Of a stretch of 64,000 bases of DNA, positions 36,901-45,833 are shown in pieces; within the stretch, counting starts at the first letter, position 1, and each line of letters opens with the position of its first letter. The translations under genes and the position numbers were made by a program. The stretch is from Rhodoligotrophos appendicifer. GTDB taxonomy: Bacteria; Pseudomonadota; Alphaproteobacteria; Rhizobiales; Im1. The DNA is taken from the NCBI RefSeq assembly GCF_007474605.1, contig NZ_VHKL01000013.1, positions 18,718 through 82,717 on the forward strand. Reading direction: 5' to 3'. The notes under the pieces are model-generated. The model did not search any database, had not been told where the DNA came from, and was given only the letters and a program-made list of their open reading frames with translations.

Positions 36901-39249
36901 TCACGAAGACATTTGCTCTCGGCATTCGTTTAGAACCTCATCAAGGTTCTCGATCACCATATCTGCGTGTTTGACGTTGAACACAATCGGCGGCCGGATC
37001 TTCAAGACGCAGCCATGCGGCCCTTCCGAGCCAATCAAAATGCCTCGTCGGCACAAGGCATTGACGACCCAGCGAGTTTCATTGCGGGCAGGCTGTTGGG
37101 ATATTTGATCCGTTACCAACTCCACCCCGATGACAAGCCCGTGGCCACGGACGTCCCCGATGATCTCATGCCGATGCATCAGATTTCTCAGGGCGTTTTT
37201 GAGGTATGCGCCGACCCTTCCGGAGTTTTCGATCAGTCCCTCCTCCTTAATGATATCGAGGACTGCTAGTCCGGCTGCGCAGGAGACGTTGTTGCCTCCA
37301 AATGTTGAGAAGAAACTCGTTTGGTCCAAAAGTGCGTCCATGATCTCCATTCGAGTTATGACTACACCGATAGGATGACCATTCCCCGCCGGCTTTCCGA
37401 TTGTGACGATGTCCGGAAAAACCCCGTAGGTTTGATGACCCCACATGAAATTGCCCATGCGTCCAAATCCGGCCTGCACCTCGTCGGCGATGCAAAGCCC
37501 TCCTGCCGCATGAACCTTCTTGAAAACAGCGTCCAGATATCCCCTGGGAGCCTCAAGAACACCATTTGTGAGAAACGTCGAATCGACCAGGAACGCAGCG
37601 GGTTTGACACCCCTCGCGGCCAGGCGGGCTATGGCTCTGTCTGCATCTGATGCATATCGTCGTGCAGTATCCGGACAGTCAGTCTTGTATGGGCCTCTAT
37701 ATCGATCAGGAGCCGTCAGCGTTTCTATGTGGTGGTCTTCTCTAGGGATCCGTCTCTCTGCAGGCGAAAAGGCATCAATCGCATCCGTGATGCCATGATA
37801 CGCGGATTCCATAAGCAAGCCGCCGGTATGGCCACTGAAAGCCTTCGCCATTCTCCAGGCGAGATCATTCGCCTCCGATCCAGAGTTTACAAAGGCACAA
37901 ACCTTCAGGTCGCCCGGCAAGTGTTCTCCGAGACGCTCTGCAAGCGCGACAACTTGCTCACCGAGATATCGAGTGTTTGTATTGAGCGTGCTAACTTGTC
38001 GGGTGATTGCCTCAACAACCTTCGGATGGCAGTGACCGACGTGCGGCACATTGTTGTAAACATCCAAATAGCGCCTGCCAGTCGCATCGAATAGCCAGAC
38101 GCCCTCACCTCTTACGATGTGAAGCGGTGCGTCGTAAAACAACTGCATTCGCGGATTCATCAAGCGTTGACGTCGGGATAACAGGTCACGCGCGGGGCCT
38201 TTTACTTTAATGGCCTTGTCATCCCGAACACCGCAGGCTTCCCGAACCCATCCCGTCACCTCCTCTCGGCCGAGGCTGTGGAGCTCATCGAGCCAGGCAA
38301 CCGAAGGCGCCTCATAAATATGATTGTAGTCCAAGCGTGTGGGCAATTCCGTCCGTCGATAGAGGGAGATCAGGGCTGTGAGGGCGAGCCGCGCGGTAAG
38401 GCAGTCGAACAGTAAACCGATCTCAACTGGCTGCAATGGAACCGTCTCATTATACCCTCGAATGATCGCTTGAACCTCTGACCTGTCCCGACTCCTTGAC
38501 ATCAAGACATCGGTAATCGCGACCGCTAAGTCGTTAAGCAACGGGCCATGGTAAAGGTCGCCGAAGTCTATGATCCCGGCGACGCGGTGAGGCTGAGTCA
38601 CGTCGACCAGGACATTGTGTCCGTTGGCATCTCCATGAATGATTTGGGCACGGCAGACCTTCAGGTTCGGCAGTGTTTCAGATGAGAAGGAATCAATAGT
38701 TCTGGAGAGAATCAATCGGTGTTCGCGGCTCGGTGCGCGGTCGCAGAATTGTTTGAGCTTCGGTAACTGCCGGATATCCCAAAGAAGCTCTCGTCCTGCC
38801 GAAGGATGAAACAGCCCCGAGAGAGCCTGACCAAGGCGAGCAATCATCCGCCCGTGATCGTATAAGAGATCCCCATTGATTGGGGAGTCTTCAATGAGCA
38901 CACCCGGCAAAAACGACACCATGAAGGCAAGGTGAGTGACGCCCGCAGCCGTCGTGAACTCAAGATACTCCTCCCCCGACTCACTGTGTCGAATGACGGG
39001 GATCGGAAGTTGCGGATTGACTTCCCGAACGTGTTTGAGTGCCGCCAACTGCAGTTCGACCTCTCCCGTTTGATCCTCCACGGTTGCTATTTTCAAGACG
39101 AACTGGGACTCGCCCCCAGCGGTTACCAAGAAATTTTGGTCACGCTCGCTGTAGAGCTCTCGGACAGTCCCTTGGACCCCGAACAATGCAGTGGCTCGTT
39201 CAGCGTCCTGAAGCGTCAACTGCGGCGGGTTGAGCTTTAAATGCCTCAT
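36901..39249 (-). CDS. Fusion of an APH-type kinase and a class-III PLP enzyme (phospho-lyase/aminotransferase-like)
   Basis: A 782-residue two-domain protein. Residues of about 1-335 are an aminoglycoside/hydroxylysine-kinase-like domain with catalytic HGDANGHNVLV (Asp near 207, Asn near 212) and metal-binding IIDFGD (Asp near 228). Residues of about 360-780 are class-III aminotransferase fold with NSGSEANDLAWR, IADEVQAGFGR (Asp near 589) and the PLP Lys near 619 in TIGKPAGNGHPIG. In animals the same pair exists as separate hydroxylysine kinase and phospho-hydroxylysine lyase. The fusion suggests phosphorylation then elimination on a hydroxy-amine. ATG at 39249 is chosen because GGAGG precedes it; ATG 39276 is possible. 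Confidence 0.88.
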   Translation of the reverse strand: MRHLKLNPPQLTLQDAERATALFGVQGTVRELYSERDQNFLVTAGGESQFVLKIATVEDQTGEVELQLAALKHVREVNPQLPIPVIRHSESGEEYLEFTTAAGVTHLAFMVSFLPGVLIEDSPINGDLLYDHGRMIARLGQALSGLFHPSAGRELLWDIRQLPKLKQFCDRAPSREHRLILSRTIDSFSSETLPNLKVCRAQIIHGDANGHNVLVDVTQPHRVAGIIDFGDLYHGPLLNDLAVAITDVLMSRSRDRSEVQAIIRGYNETVPLQPVEIGLLFDCLTARLALTALISLYRRTELPTRLDYNHIYEAPSVAWLDELHSLGREEVTGWVREACGVRDDKAIKVKGPARDLLSRRQRLMNPRMQLFYDAPLHIVRGEGVWLFDATGRRYLDVYNNVPHVGHCHPKVVEAITRQVSTLNTNTRYLGEQVVALAERLGEHLPGDLKVCAFVNSGSEANDLAWRMAKAFSGHTGGLLMESAYHGITDAIDAFSPAERRIPREDHHIETLTAPDRYRGPYKTDCPDTARRYASDADRAIARLAARGVKPAAFLVDSTFLTNGVLEAPRGYLDAVFKKVHAAGGLCIADEVQAGFGRMGNFMWGHQTYGVFPDIVTIGKPAGNGHPIGVVITRMEIMDALLDQTSFFSTFGGNNVSCAAGLAVLDIIKEEGLIENSGRVGAYLKNALRNLMHRHEIIGDVRGHGLVIGVELVTDQISQQPARNETRWVVNALCRRGILIGSEGPHGCVLKIRPPIVFNVKHADMVIENLDEVLNECREQMSS

Positions 39250-39323
39250 GAATGCCTCCGGGAACGAGCGGTCCATATCGACGTTGTCCGTTCAAGTTCA
39301 ACCACTTCGCAGAGCCCTTGAAA

Positions 39324-39728
39324 ATGCTTCAGATCAGACCGCATAAGGTCGCGTTTATCATCGCCAAGTCGATGCAGTTTGATGCGGCCGACGTGATGAC
39401 CGAACCTAACCCAGGGTCCAATCCTACGGACGATGGGATGATTGAGATCCTTGAAGATCATAAAGACAATGCGACTTTGACCGAGTTGTGGGGCTCAATC
39501 CGCGGCCTGAATGACGCTGAGAAGATCGATCTCATAGCATTGACGTGGTTTGGACGTGACGGGGATTCTGCCGATGAGTTTGAGGGCTTTCGTCAGGATG
39601 CCAGAGAGTTTGAGAACCCTGACCTCACCGCTTACCTGGGCCGTATGCCTCTCTTGGCAAACTATCTCGAGACGGCTTTGTCCATGCTCGGTTATGACGT
39701 CGCTGGCTTGGAGAGAGAAGCCTATTGA
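39324..39728 (+). CDS. DUF3775 family protein
   Basis: A 134-residue soluble protein opening LQIRPHKVAFIIAKSMQFDA, then DVMTEPNPGSNPTDDGMIEIL and the core DAEKIDLIALTWFGRDGDSADE, ending ANYLETALSMLGYDV. This pattern fits DUF3775, common in Rhizobiales; no function is known. The start is ATG at 39324, where family similarity begins; an earlier in-frame ATG at 39252 adds residues unlike the family. The ribosome site is weak. It is divergent from the kinase/PLP fusion gene and converges on the SDR gene, with 7 bases between them. Confidence 0.85.
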   Translation: MLQIRPHKVAFIIAKSMQFDAADVMTEPNPGSNPTDDGMIEILEDHKDNATLTELWGSIRGLNDAEKIDLIALTWFGRDGDSADEFEGFRQDAREFENPDLTAYLGRMPLLANYLETALSMLGYDVAGLEREAY

Positions 39729-39735
39729 GGAGATT

Positions 39736-40500
39736 TTACGCGAGCGCTTCCAGGGATTCCGGAAGGATTTGCCCGCCATCGACAACAATCGTTTGGCCTG
39801 TGATGTAACCGGCCTCCTCCGAGGCAAGGAAAAGGGCCGCGTATCCCACATCCACAACTCGTCCTAGGCGCTTAAGCGGGATCGACGCCGCCATCCCGCG
39901 CTCATAGTCCTCGCCGAGATCTCCGAGACCCTCTGTCGCGATATTGCCGGGCATAACAGCGTTCACAGTGATGCGATACTTCGCGAGCTCAATGGCCACC
40001 GTCCTGAGAAATCCGAGCTGTCCTGCTTTGGAAGCACCGTAGTGTGCCCATCCAGGAAAGCCCGTGATCGGGCCTGTAATGGAGGATGTAATGACAATCC
40101 TGCCTGATTGAGACCTCTTGAGATACGGTAGACAGGCTTTGACCGATAGAAACGTCCCCTTTAAGTTTGTCGCTAGGACTTCGTCCCACTGGCCGACAGA
40201 CATGTCCTCGATTCCGATCTGCGGAAAGATGCCTGCATTAGCACATAGGACATCTATCCCACCGTGACGATCGGCTGCTGAACGGCTCATCCGCTCCATA
40301 TCATCCCAATTAGTCACATCGGCGGCAAATGACGAGGCACCGTTGCCAAGTTCAGCAGCGCAGCTCGCGCCCTCTTCAGCATTTCTGGAGACGACCAAGA
40401 CCCGGGCACCCTTGGAAGCAAAGACTTGGGCAATCCCCCTTCCAATCCCCTTGCTGGCTCCGGTTACGACGACAGACTTCCCAGTCATTGACGTCAGCAT
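39736..40500 (-). CDS. Short-chain dehydrogenase/reductase (classical SDR)
   Basis: A 254-residue classical SDR resembling 3-oxoacyl-ACP or glucose-type dehydrogenases. The cofactor motif is VTGASKGIGRG, followed by CANAG; catalytic residues are S140 (VITSSITGP), Y154 and K158 (YGASKAG). The C-terminal EEAGYITGQTIVVDGGQ is standard. The substrate cannot be told. The ATG at 40500 is favoured by GGGAG about 10 bases upstream; an in-frame extension to 40581 would run through a terminator hairpin and is rejected. Confidence 0.9.
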   Translation of the reverse strand: MLTSMTGKSVVVTGASKGIGRGIAQVFASKGARVLVVSRNAEEGASCAAELGNGASSFAADVTNWDDMERMSRSAADRHGGIDVLCANAGIFPQIGIEDMSVGQWDEVLATNLKGTFLSVKACLPYLKRSQSGRIVITSSITGPITGFPGWAHYGASKAGQLGFLRTVAIELAKYRITVNAVMPGNIATEGLGDLGEDYERGMAASIPLKRLGRVVDVGYAALFLASEEAGYITGQTIVVDGGQILPESLEALA

Positions 40501-40514
40501 TCGCGTGCACTCCC

Positions 40515-40545
40515 AAAAAAAAGCACCGCTCGAAGGCGGTGCTTT
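40515..40545 (-). terminator. Rho-independent terminator of the DUF1328 gene
   Basis: AAAGCACCGC (40520-40529) and GCGGTGCTTT (40536-40545) form a perfect 10-bp stem with a 6-base loop. The stem is bordered on the left by A residues (40515-40522), which give a U tract on minus-strand RNA. The hairpin lies 20 bases after the DUF1328 stop and just before the SDR start, so it should end the DUF1328 transcript. Confidence 0.85.
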
Positions 40546-40564
40546 CACCTGACGAAAGATACCG

Positions 40565-40729
40565 TCAAGCCCTTCTTGCAAAGTGCATCACAAGTGATAC
40601 GACAAGCGCAATCAAGAATACAACAAACAAGACTTTCGCAATCATCGCGGCCGTTCCCGCCACGCCGCCGAAGCCCAAGGCGGCTGCAATCAAGGCAACG
40701 ATGAGAAAGGTCAACGCCCAGCCTAACAT
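40565..40729 (-). CDS. DUF1328 small membrane protein
   Basis: A 54-residue protein opening [20 protein letters not shown], followed by [20 protein letters not shown] and a short tail with HFARRA. It has two hydrophobic helices joined by a Gly/Ala-rich turn, matching the DUF1328/YtjA family, which is often stress-induced and of unknown role. It was found by reading the minus strand directly because it is below usual ORF length cutoffs. AAGGAG precedes the ATG. The strong hairpin terminator downstream indicates its own short transcript. Confidence 0.88.
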   Translation of the reverse strand: MLGWALTFLIVALIAAALGFGGVAGTAAMIAKVLFVVFLIALVVSLVMHFARRA

Positions 40730-40791
40730 CGACAAACTCCTTCAACTAAACTTGATGCCTAAACGCGGTCGGGGAAAATTGGTTGCCCGAT

Positions 40792-41700
40792 TCAATGCCC
40801 CTTTTGAGGTGCCGATCGATCGGCAGATGCATGTTCAATCTTTCGCTGTCTTAGATGTTCTGCCAACGACACTCCTATAAGGAGCCAGAACATGCCTACG
40901 AGGCACCCCATGACCACATCCGAGAGATAGTGAACTCCCAACACGAGACGGCTAAAGCAGATAAGCATAATCAACGTGCAGGCCCAGTAAACACCCTCAA
41001 ATCGGAGCCGTAGCGTCATCCCTTCTCGGAGATATAAATAAGCTATCACTCCGAATGTTGCTACAGCGGCCGTTGCATGGCCACTAGGAAAGCTGGGTGA
41101 AGCTTCTGTGACATCGGTTAGAAAAGTTGGTCTCGGCCGATCTATCAGGAATTTTGCTCCCCATGTAGTGGCGGTTGCTCCGCTCATCGTGAGCCAGAGA
41201 GGGAAGATATAAGTCGCCTTCTGGAAAACAATGAGAAGCGAAGTCATTACTGCGGATGCCCCCAGCATAAAGGGAACCGTTCCGTAGAAAGTGATAAATA
41301 CAAATATTTCGAGAACAGGAGATCCCCGTAAGATGGATAATGCGTTGTTTACTTGGTTGTCGATCTCGATCGAACCCTGCGCCTCGAACATATCCTGAAT
41401 TATTTCCCCGGCTAAAATAGAAATATAAAATAAAAAAATAATCAATAATGTTAGCGGCAACCCTGAGAAGGATTTTATTTGTAGCCTTTTCTTAAAATAC
41501 TCCCCGAGTCTTGGAAAGTATCCAATAAACGACGATCTTGTCGTTTCCACCCACTGATGAGATCCAATCCGTTGGCCGACCCGCAAGACGAGTTTTCCAT
41601 GTCGAGAAGCGGACCTCACGACGACCCAAGCGAGTTGATGGAGCAACAAGATTGCGACGAACAGACCGACAGCGAACGAAAGAGGCACGTTTTCAGTCAT
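40792..41700 (-). CDS. PAP2-superfamily membrane phosphatase
   Basis: A 302-residue integral membrane phosphatase. The three active-site motifs are complete: KFLIDRPRP, SFPSGHAT and SRLVLGVHYLSD. Several membrane spans surround them. Such enzymes dephosphorylate lipid phosphates, often undecaprenyl or phosphatidyl phosphates. The N-terminal cytoplasmic stretch before the second span (about 30-75) is longer than in minimal family members. The middle of the gene (about 41390-41490) is notably AT-rich against the surrounding DNA, which reflects Ile/Phe-rich spans and perhaps transfer. It is not overlapped by its neighbours. Confidence 0.92.
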   Translation of the reverse strand: MTENVPLSFAVGLFVAILLLHQLAWVVVRSASRHGKLVLRVGQRIGSHQWVETTRSSFIGYFPRLGEYFKKRLQIKSFSGLPLTLLIIFLFYISILAGEIIQDMFEAQGSIEIDNQVNNALSILRGSPVLEIFVFITFYGTVPFMLGASAVMTSLLIVFQKATYIFPLWLTMSGATATTWGAKFLIDRPRPTFLTDVTEASPSFPSGHATAAVATFGVIAYLYLREGMTLRLRFEGVYWACTLIMLICFSRLVLGVHYLSDVVMGCLVGMFWLLIGVSLAEHLRQRKIEHASADRSAPQKGH

Positions 41701-41775
41701 GGTTTGTTGCTGGCTTAAAATTCATGTGAGATAAACAGGCTTGCAGCTTAGGCTTCAAATGATTTTCTCCGTTTA

Positions 41776-43014
41776 TCATCTTTCAAAAAGCCCAAAGACC
41801 TCCAAATGCGCGGACCATTTAAATTGGTCGATCGGGACAATTCGCGTTAGGCGATAGCCTCCGCCGATCAGAATTGCCGCGTCGCGAGCGAAGCTGTTCA
41901 CGTCGCAAGAGACTGAAACAGCCTTGGGAACTGTTGATCTGGCGAGTTCGCGAACCTGAGCTTCTGCCCCCGCTCTCGGCGGGTCCAAAATCACGGTCTC
42001 ATAGCGGTTCAGATCGACAGATGACAATGGCCGCTTATAGAGGTCGCGAGTTTCTGCACGTATGGGCCGAAGACCCTGAGAAAATCGGGCCGCGGTCGTC
42101 AGTGCAAGGATGGCAGCAGCGTTTCCGTCAATGGCATGAACCGCACTTCTGCCTGCAAGCTCAAATGTGAACGGTCCGATGCCGCAAAAGAGATCTGCAA
42201 CAGTTTCTGCGCCCTTTGACGCGGTCGACACGAGTGCTCGGAGAAGCTCCTGCCCCTTGGCCGTCGCTTGTAAGAACCCTCCGGGCGGCAGCACCACGCG
42301 CACCTGTCCAATGAGGACGACAGGCTGTCGCTGCTCGACGACAAGCTCTGAACCGACTGTTAATCGGGCCAGACCATACTCCTGAGCCAGACTTGCCAGG
42401 TCCATCCGCAGATCGAGACTGATGTCACGCGGGCCCCTGACATGACAACTGATGCCGCCATCAGTTCCGTCCACCTGAACGTCTAATCCTTTGTAATCCG
42501 GACCGAAGACACGGCCGATGGCACGCGCCAATTCTGGAGCGGCTCTCAGCCCGGATGCGAGAATGGGACAAGTTTCAATGTCCTGGAGGTGATGAGTACG
42601 GGCTCCCATAAACCCTGCTTGCACATGGCCGGCTATATGGCGGACATGCAGAACGACTCGTCTGCGGCCGTCCCCATGAGCGTCGACCACAGGTTCGGGA
42701 TCGACATCAATGCCGCGTTGGCGAAGCGCTTCCAACAGCAGCTGCCGCTTCCACGCTTTGTAGTTTGCCTCATGCCAATGTTGCAGAGAACATCCTCCGC
42801 ATCGACCGAAATACTGACAAAAGGGCTCTGCGCGCTCGGAGCTTGTCTGCAGAACCTGGGTCAGTCGTCCGCGGTCACCAGTCCTTTGGACACGTACGGT
42901 TTCCCCAGGCAGACCCAAGGGGATGAAGATCGTGTCCTCACCCAGGGTTGCGATGCCGTCGCCCCTTCGTCCGACGCCGGAGATTTTGACAATCTGTTCG
43001 CCACCTGTAGACAT
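41776..43014 (-). CDS. 23S rRNA (uracil-C5)-methyltransferase, RlmD/TrmA family
   Basis: A SAM-dependent RNA m5U methyltransferase with an N-terminal TRAM-like region. The [4Fe-4S] ligands are in FCQYFGRCGGCSLQHW plus a later Cys in IETCPIL. The SAM motif is TVADLFCGIGPFTFELAG. The motif VILDPPRAGAEAQV is typical, and the nucleophile Cys is in SVSCDVNSFARDA. The precise target base (RlmC, RlmD or other) cannot be decided. ATG at 43014 gives 412 residues; a TTG at 43041 is in frame upstream. It diverges from the ProC-like gene with about 64 bases between starts. Confidence 0.92.
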   Translation of the reverse strand: MSTGGEQIVKISGVGRRGDGIATLGEDTIFIPLGLPGETVRVQRTGDRGRLTQVLQTSSERAEPFCQYFGRCGGCSLQHWHEANYKAWKRQLLLEALRQRGIDVDPEPVVDAHGDGRRRVVLHVRHIAGHVQAGFMGARTHHLQDIETCPILASGLRAAPELARAIGRVFGPDYKGLDVQVDGTDGGISCHVRGPRDISLDLRMDLASLAQEYGLARLTVGSELVVEQRQPVVLIGQVRVVLPPGGFLQATAKGQELLRALVSTASKGAETVADLFCGIGPFTFELAGRSAVHAIDGNAAAILALTTAARFSQGLRPIRAETRDLYKRPLSSVDLNRYETVILDPPRAGAEAQVRELARSTVPKAVSVSCDVNSFARDAAILIGGGYRLTRIVPIDQFKWSAHLEVFGLFER

Positions 43015-43078
43015 TGGTGAATTCGAGGCTTTCAAGATCAAAGGTCCATTCTTCTAGTTTGTCAGACGGATACAATAA

Positions 43079-43861
43079 ATGTCGGATGAAATGACGCTTG
43101 GAATAATTGGCGCCGGCAGCTTTGCAGCCTATTTCGTTGCATCGCTCCGGCGCAGCGGGTCAAAGGCAGAAATTTCTGTCTCTCCCAGGAACCGTCAAAT
43201 TGCCGAGCATTTGGCGGCAAATCATGGATGTTTAATAGCCGAAGACAATGCAGCAGTCGCGAAGAGCAGCAAGATTGTGCTGCTTGCCGTTCGGCCACCG
43301 GACGTAGTGTCCGCCTTGTCCGGGTTCCAGTTTGAGCCAGATCAGACGTTGATTTCAGCTGTTGCGGGAGTGTCATGCAATGAATTGAAGACGCATGCGG
43401 GCCGGGTCAGACGGATTGTCAGGATCATGCCGGCAGCCTACATTGAAACCGGGTTGGGGTTCTTCCCAATTTATCCTGAAGACGATTTGGTCCGCAGCTT
43501 TTTAACTCCAGCGGGCATCGTAACCAGCTTCGCTTCGGAAGAGGAGTTCGGCACCGCACTTTTGGGAGCATGCCTTTCGGGATGGCTTTACGCTTTCTTC
43601 GATGATCTCGTAAAAACATTCCAAAAATATGGGATTTCTGAGGAAGTCGCGAGACAGCTCGTACTGGCAAATGTTAGGGGAACGGCGAACTACGCGATGG
43701 AAACGCCAGGTCGGTCGCTTCAAGAGATCTCCGATAGTATCGCCACAGACGGGACGTACACATTGGCCGGCCTAAACGAACTATTGGGAGCCGTGCCATT
43801 CTCTGGTTGGCGAAGCGCATTAGACACTGTTGAAAAACTGAGACGCGGAGCCGAGCGTTAA
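43079..43861 (+). CDS. Pyrroline-5-carboxylate reductase-like (ProC family) oxidoreductase
   Basis: A 260-residue protein with a dinucleotide-binding N terminus (TLGIIGAGSFAAYFVASLRR) and the ProC order of elements: VLLAVRPPDVVSAL, VAGVSCNELKTH, VRIMPAAYIETGLG. The C-terminal helical half is divergent: the SPGGTT-type loop of true ProC is replaced by SIATDGTYTLAGL. It may therefore act on another imine. It starts at ATG 43079, divergent from the RNA methyltransferase, and its last 4 bases overlap the end of the ABC-F gene. Confidence 0.75.
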   Translation: MSDEMTLGIIGAGSFAAYFVASLRRSGSKAEISVSPRNRQIAEHLAANHGCLIAEDNAAVAKSSKIVLLAVRPPDVVSALSGFQFEPDQTLISAVAGVSCNELKTHAGRVRRIVRIMPAAYIETGLGFFPIYPEDDLVRSFLTPAGIVTSFASEEEFGTALLGACLSGWLYAFFDDLVKTFQKYGISEEVARQLVLANVRGTANYAMETPGRSLQEISDSIATDGTYTLAGLNELLGAVPFSGWRSALDTVEKLRRGAER

Positions 43862-45669
43862 CTTTCAATCTCCTCTCGGAGAATTTCCAGCTCGAGCCAT
43901 TCATCTTCGGCCGCGTTGAGTTTTGACTGCAGTCTTTCCAACGCCTCTGCGCGCAGGGTAAACGCAGCAGGATCGCGTGAATAGATATCCCCAGTGCTCA
44001 GTGCAGCTTGCTCTTTGGCGACCTCAGCTTGAAGCCGCTTTATGAGTTCGGGGAGGACTTTCAGTCCATGCTGCTGCTTAGGCGACAGCCTTCTGCGGGC
44101 AATCGAACTCGCACTTTGAACAGGCGTCGGGTCAGGTCTCTTGATCTTGCGTGTAGACGCACGTTCTCGAGCGGCAAGGTCCCCTCCCCTTTGCCAGATC
44201 ATATCGGAATAGCCGCCCGCATAGGTAGTCCACTTCCCCTGTTCCTCAGCAGCGATCACAGACGTCACGACCCGATCCAGGAAATCTCGATCATGGCTGA
44301 CGAGGAGAACAGTGCCCTCATAGCTCGAAAGCATTTCCTCCAGCAGGTCGAGTGTTTCCAGATCCAGATCATTCGTGGGCTCATCGAGAACCAGAAGATT
44401 TGAGGGTACAGCCAGGGCACGGGCAAGCATCAGCCTTCCTCTTTCACCTCCAGAGAGGCTGCTGACGGGAGTGCGTGCCTGTTCCGGTAGAAAAAGGAAA
44501 TCCTTCATGTAGCTGAAAACGTGACGCGCAACTCCACCTGCAAACACAGTGTCGCCGCTTCCTCCAGTGAGCGCCTCTGTGAGTGTCATGTCAGGAGTGA
44601 GACTGGACCGCTTTTGATCCAAACTCACCATCTGCAAATTGGCGCCGATCCGAACGCAACCTGAATCCGGATTCAACTCTCCCGTCAGAAGCGACAGAAG
44701 CGTTGTCTTGCCTGCCCCATTTCGGCCCACGATGCCAACACGGTCGCCACGTGCAATTCTGATCGAGAAGTCCCTGACGATTGCCGCGTCACCGAAGCTT
44801 TTGCTTACATTGACCGCCTCGATCACCAGCTTTCCGGACGCCTCGGCGTCAGTTGCTGTCATACGCGCCGCGCTTGACTGGGACCTCTGCTCTGAATGCC
44901 GCTGCCGTAACGCATCAAGAGCGCGCATCCGGCCCATGTTTCGCTTCCGCCGCGCAGTAACGCCGTATCGGACCCATTCGAGCTCCGCAGCTATCTTTTT
45001 ATCCAGCCGCCTTGCCTCCTCCTCTTCAGATTGGAGAACGTCGTCTCGCCAAGATTCGAAATGTGTGAAGCCCCGCTCTGTTCGCCGCGTTGCACCACGA
45101 TCCAACCAGATTGTAGCTTTCGAGAGGGTTTCAAGGAACTTCCGGTCATGGCTAATGAGTACGAGAGCCGATCGCATGTTCGAGAGTTCCTTCTCGAGCC
45201 ACTCGACTGCAGGTAGATCCAGGTGATTGGTAGGCTCATCCAGCAAGAGAACATCAGGTGCAGGAGCCAAAGCGCAAGCCAAGGCGGCGCGTCGCGCCTC
45301 GCCGCCGGAAAGTTGCCCGACATTTTCGTGCCCAGTGAGGCCAAGCTCATTAAGAAGATAGAGTGCCCGATAGGAATCATCCCCTGGGCTCAAACCGGCT
45401 TCCACATATTCGAGTGTAGTTTGGGAGTTGCCAAAGCTTGGCTCCTGCGGAAGATAACGCATCGTGACCCCGGTCTGAACCACCCGCAGTCCTTGGTCCG
45501 CCTCGATCAGTCCCCCAGCGATCTTCAACAAAGTGGACTTTCCCGAGCCGTTTCTCCCGACCAGGCACAACCTCTCCCCCTCTCCCACTGAAAGATCAGC
45601 TCCGACGAGGAGAGGCGTACCGCCGAAAGTGAGATGCACGTCTTGTAGTGTTAGAAGCGGCGCAGCCAT
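43858..45669 (-). CDS. uup: ABC-F family ATPase (Uup-like)
   Basis: A 603-residue soluble protein with two ABC cassettes and no membrane domain. Cassette 1: GRNGSGKST, LSGGEARR, LLLDEPTNHLD. Cassette 2: GRNGAGKTT, LSGGERGR, LVLDEPTNDLD. A charged linker lies between them, and the last 60 residues are a coiled coil typical of Uup. ABC-F proteins of this class act on ribosomes or branched DNA; resistance roles should not be presumed. Its start has an AT-rich 164-base upstream gap shared only with the 3' end of ribA. Confidence 0.9.
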   Translation of the reverse strand: MAAPLLTLQDVHLTFGGTPLLVGADLSVGEGERLCLVGRNGSGKSTLLKIAGGLIEADQGLRVVQTGVTMRYLPQEPSFGNSQTTLEYVEAGLSPGDDSYRALYLLNELGLTGHENVGQLSGGEARRAALACALAPAPDVLLLDEPTNHLDLPAVEWLEKELSNMRSALVLISHDRKFLETLSKATIWLDRGATRRTERGFTHFESWRDDVLQSEEEEARRLDKKIAAELEWVRYGVTARRKRNMGRMRALDALRQRHSEQRSQSSAARMTATDAEASGKLVIEAVNVSKSFGDAAIVRDFSIRIARGDRVGIVGRNGAGKTTLLSLLTGELNPDSGCVRIGANLQMVSLDQKRSSLTPDMTLTEALTGGSGDTVFAGGVARHVFSYMKDFLFLPEQARTPVSSLSGGERGRLMLARALAVPSNLLVLDEPTNDLDLETLDLLEEMLSSYEGTVLLVSHDRDFLDRVVTSVIAAEEQGKWTTYAGGYSDMIWQRGGDLAARERASTRKIKRPDPTPVQSASSIARRRLSPKQQHGLKVLPELIKRLQAEVAKEQAALSTGDIYSRDPAAFTLRAEALERLQSKLNAAEDEWLELEILREEIES

Positions 45670-45833
45670 TAAATTTCACATTCTCAACTGATCGAAGCTT
45701 TTTCTAATCACGAAATCCCGCCTCTTCAACTTGGGCTCAAATTGGTGGAACAGACTCCAAATATCACGCAAACCAAATGGCAACGTCTCGATCAAACCGG
45801 ATCTAAAATTATCGGATGAATTTACCAATAAGT

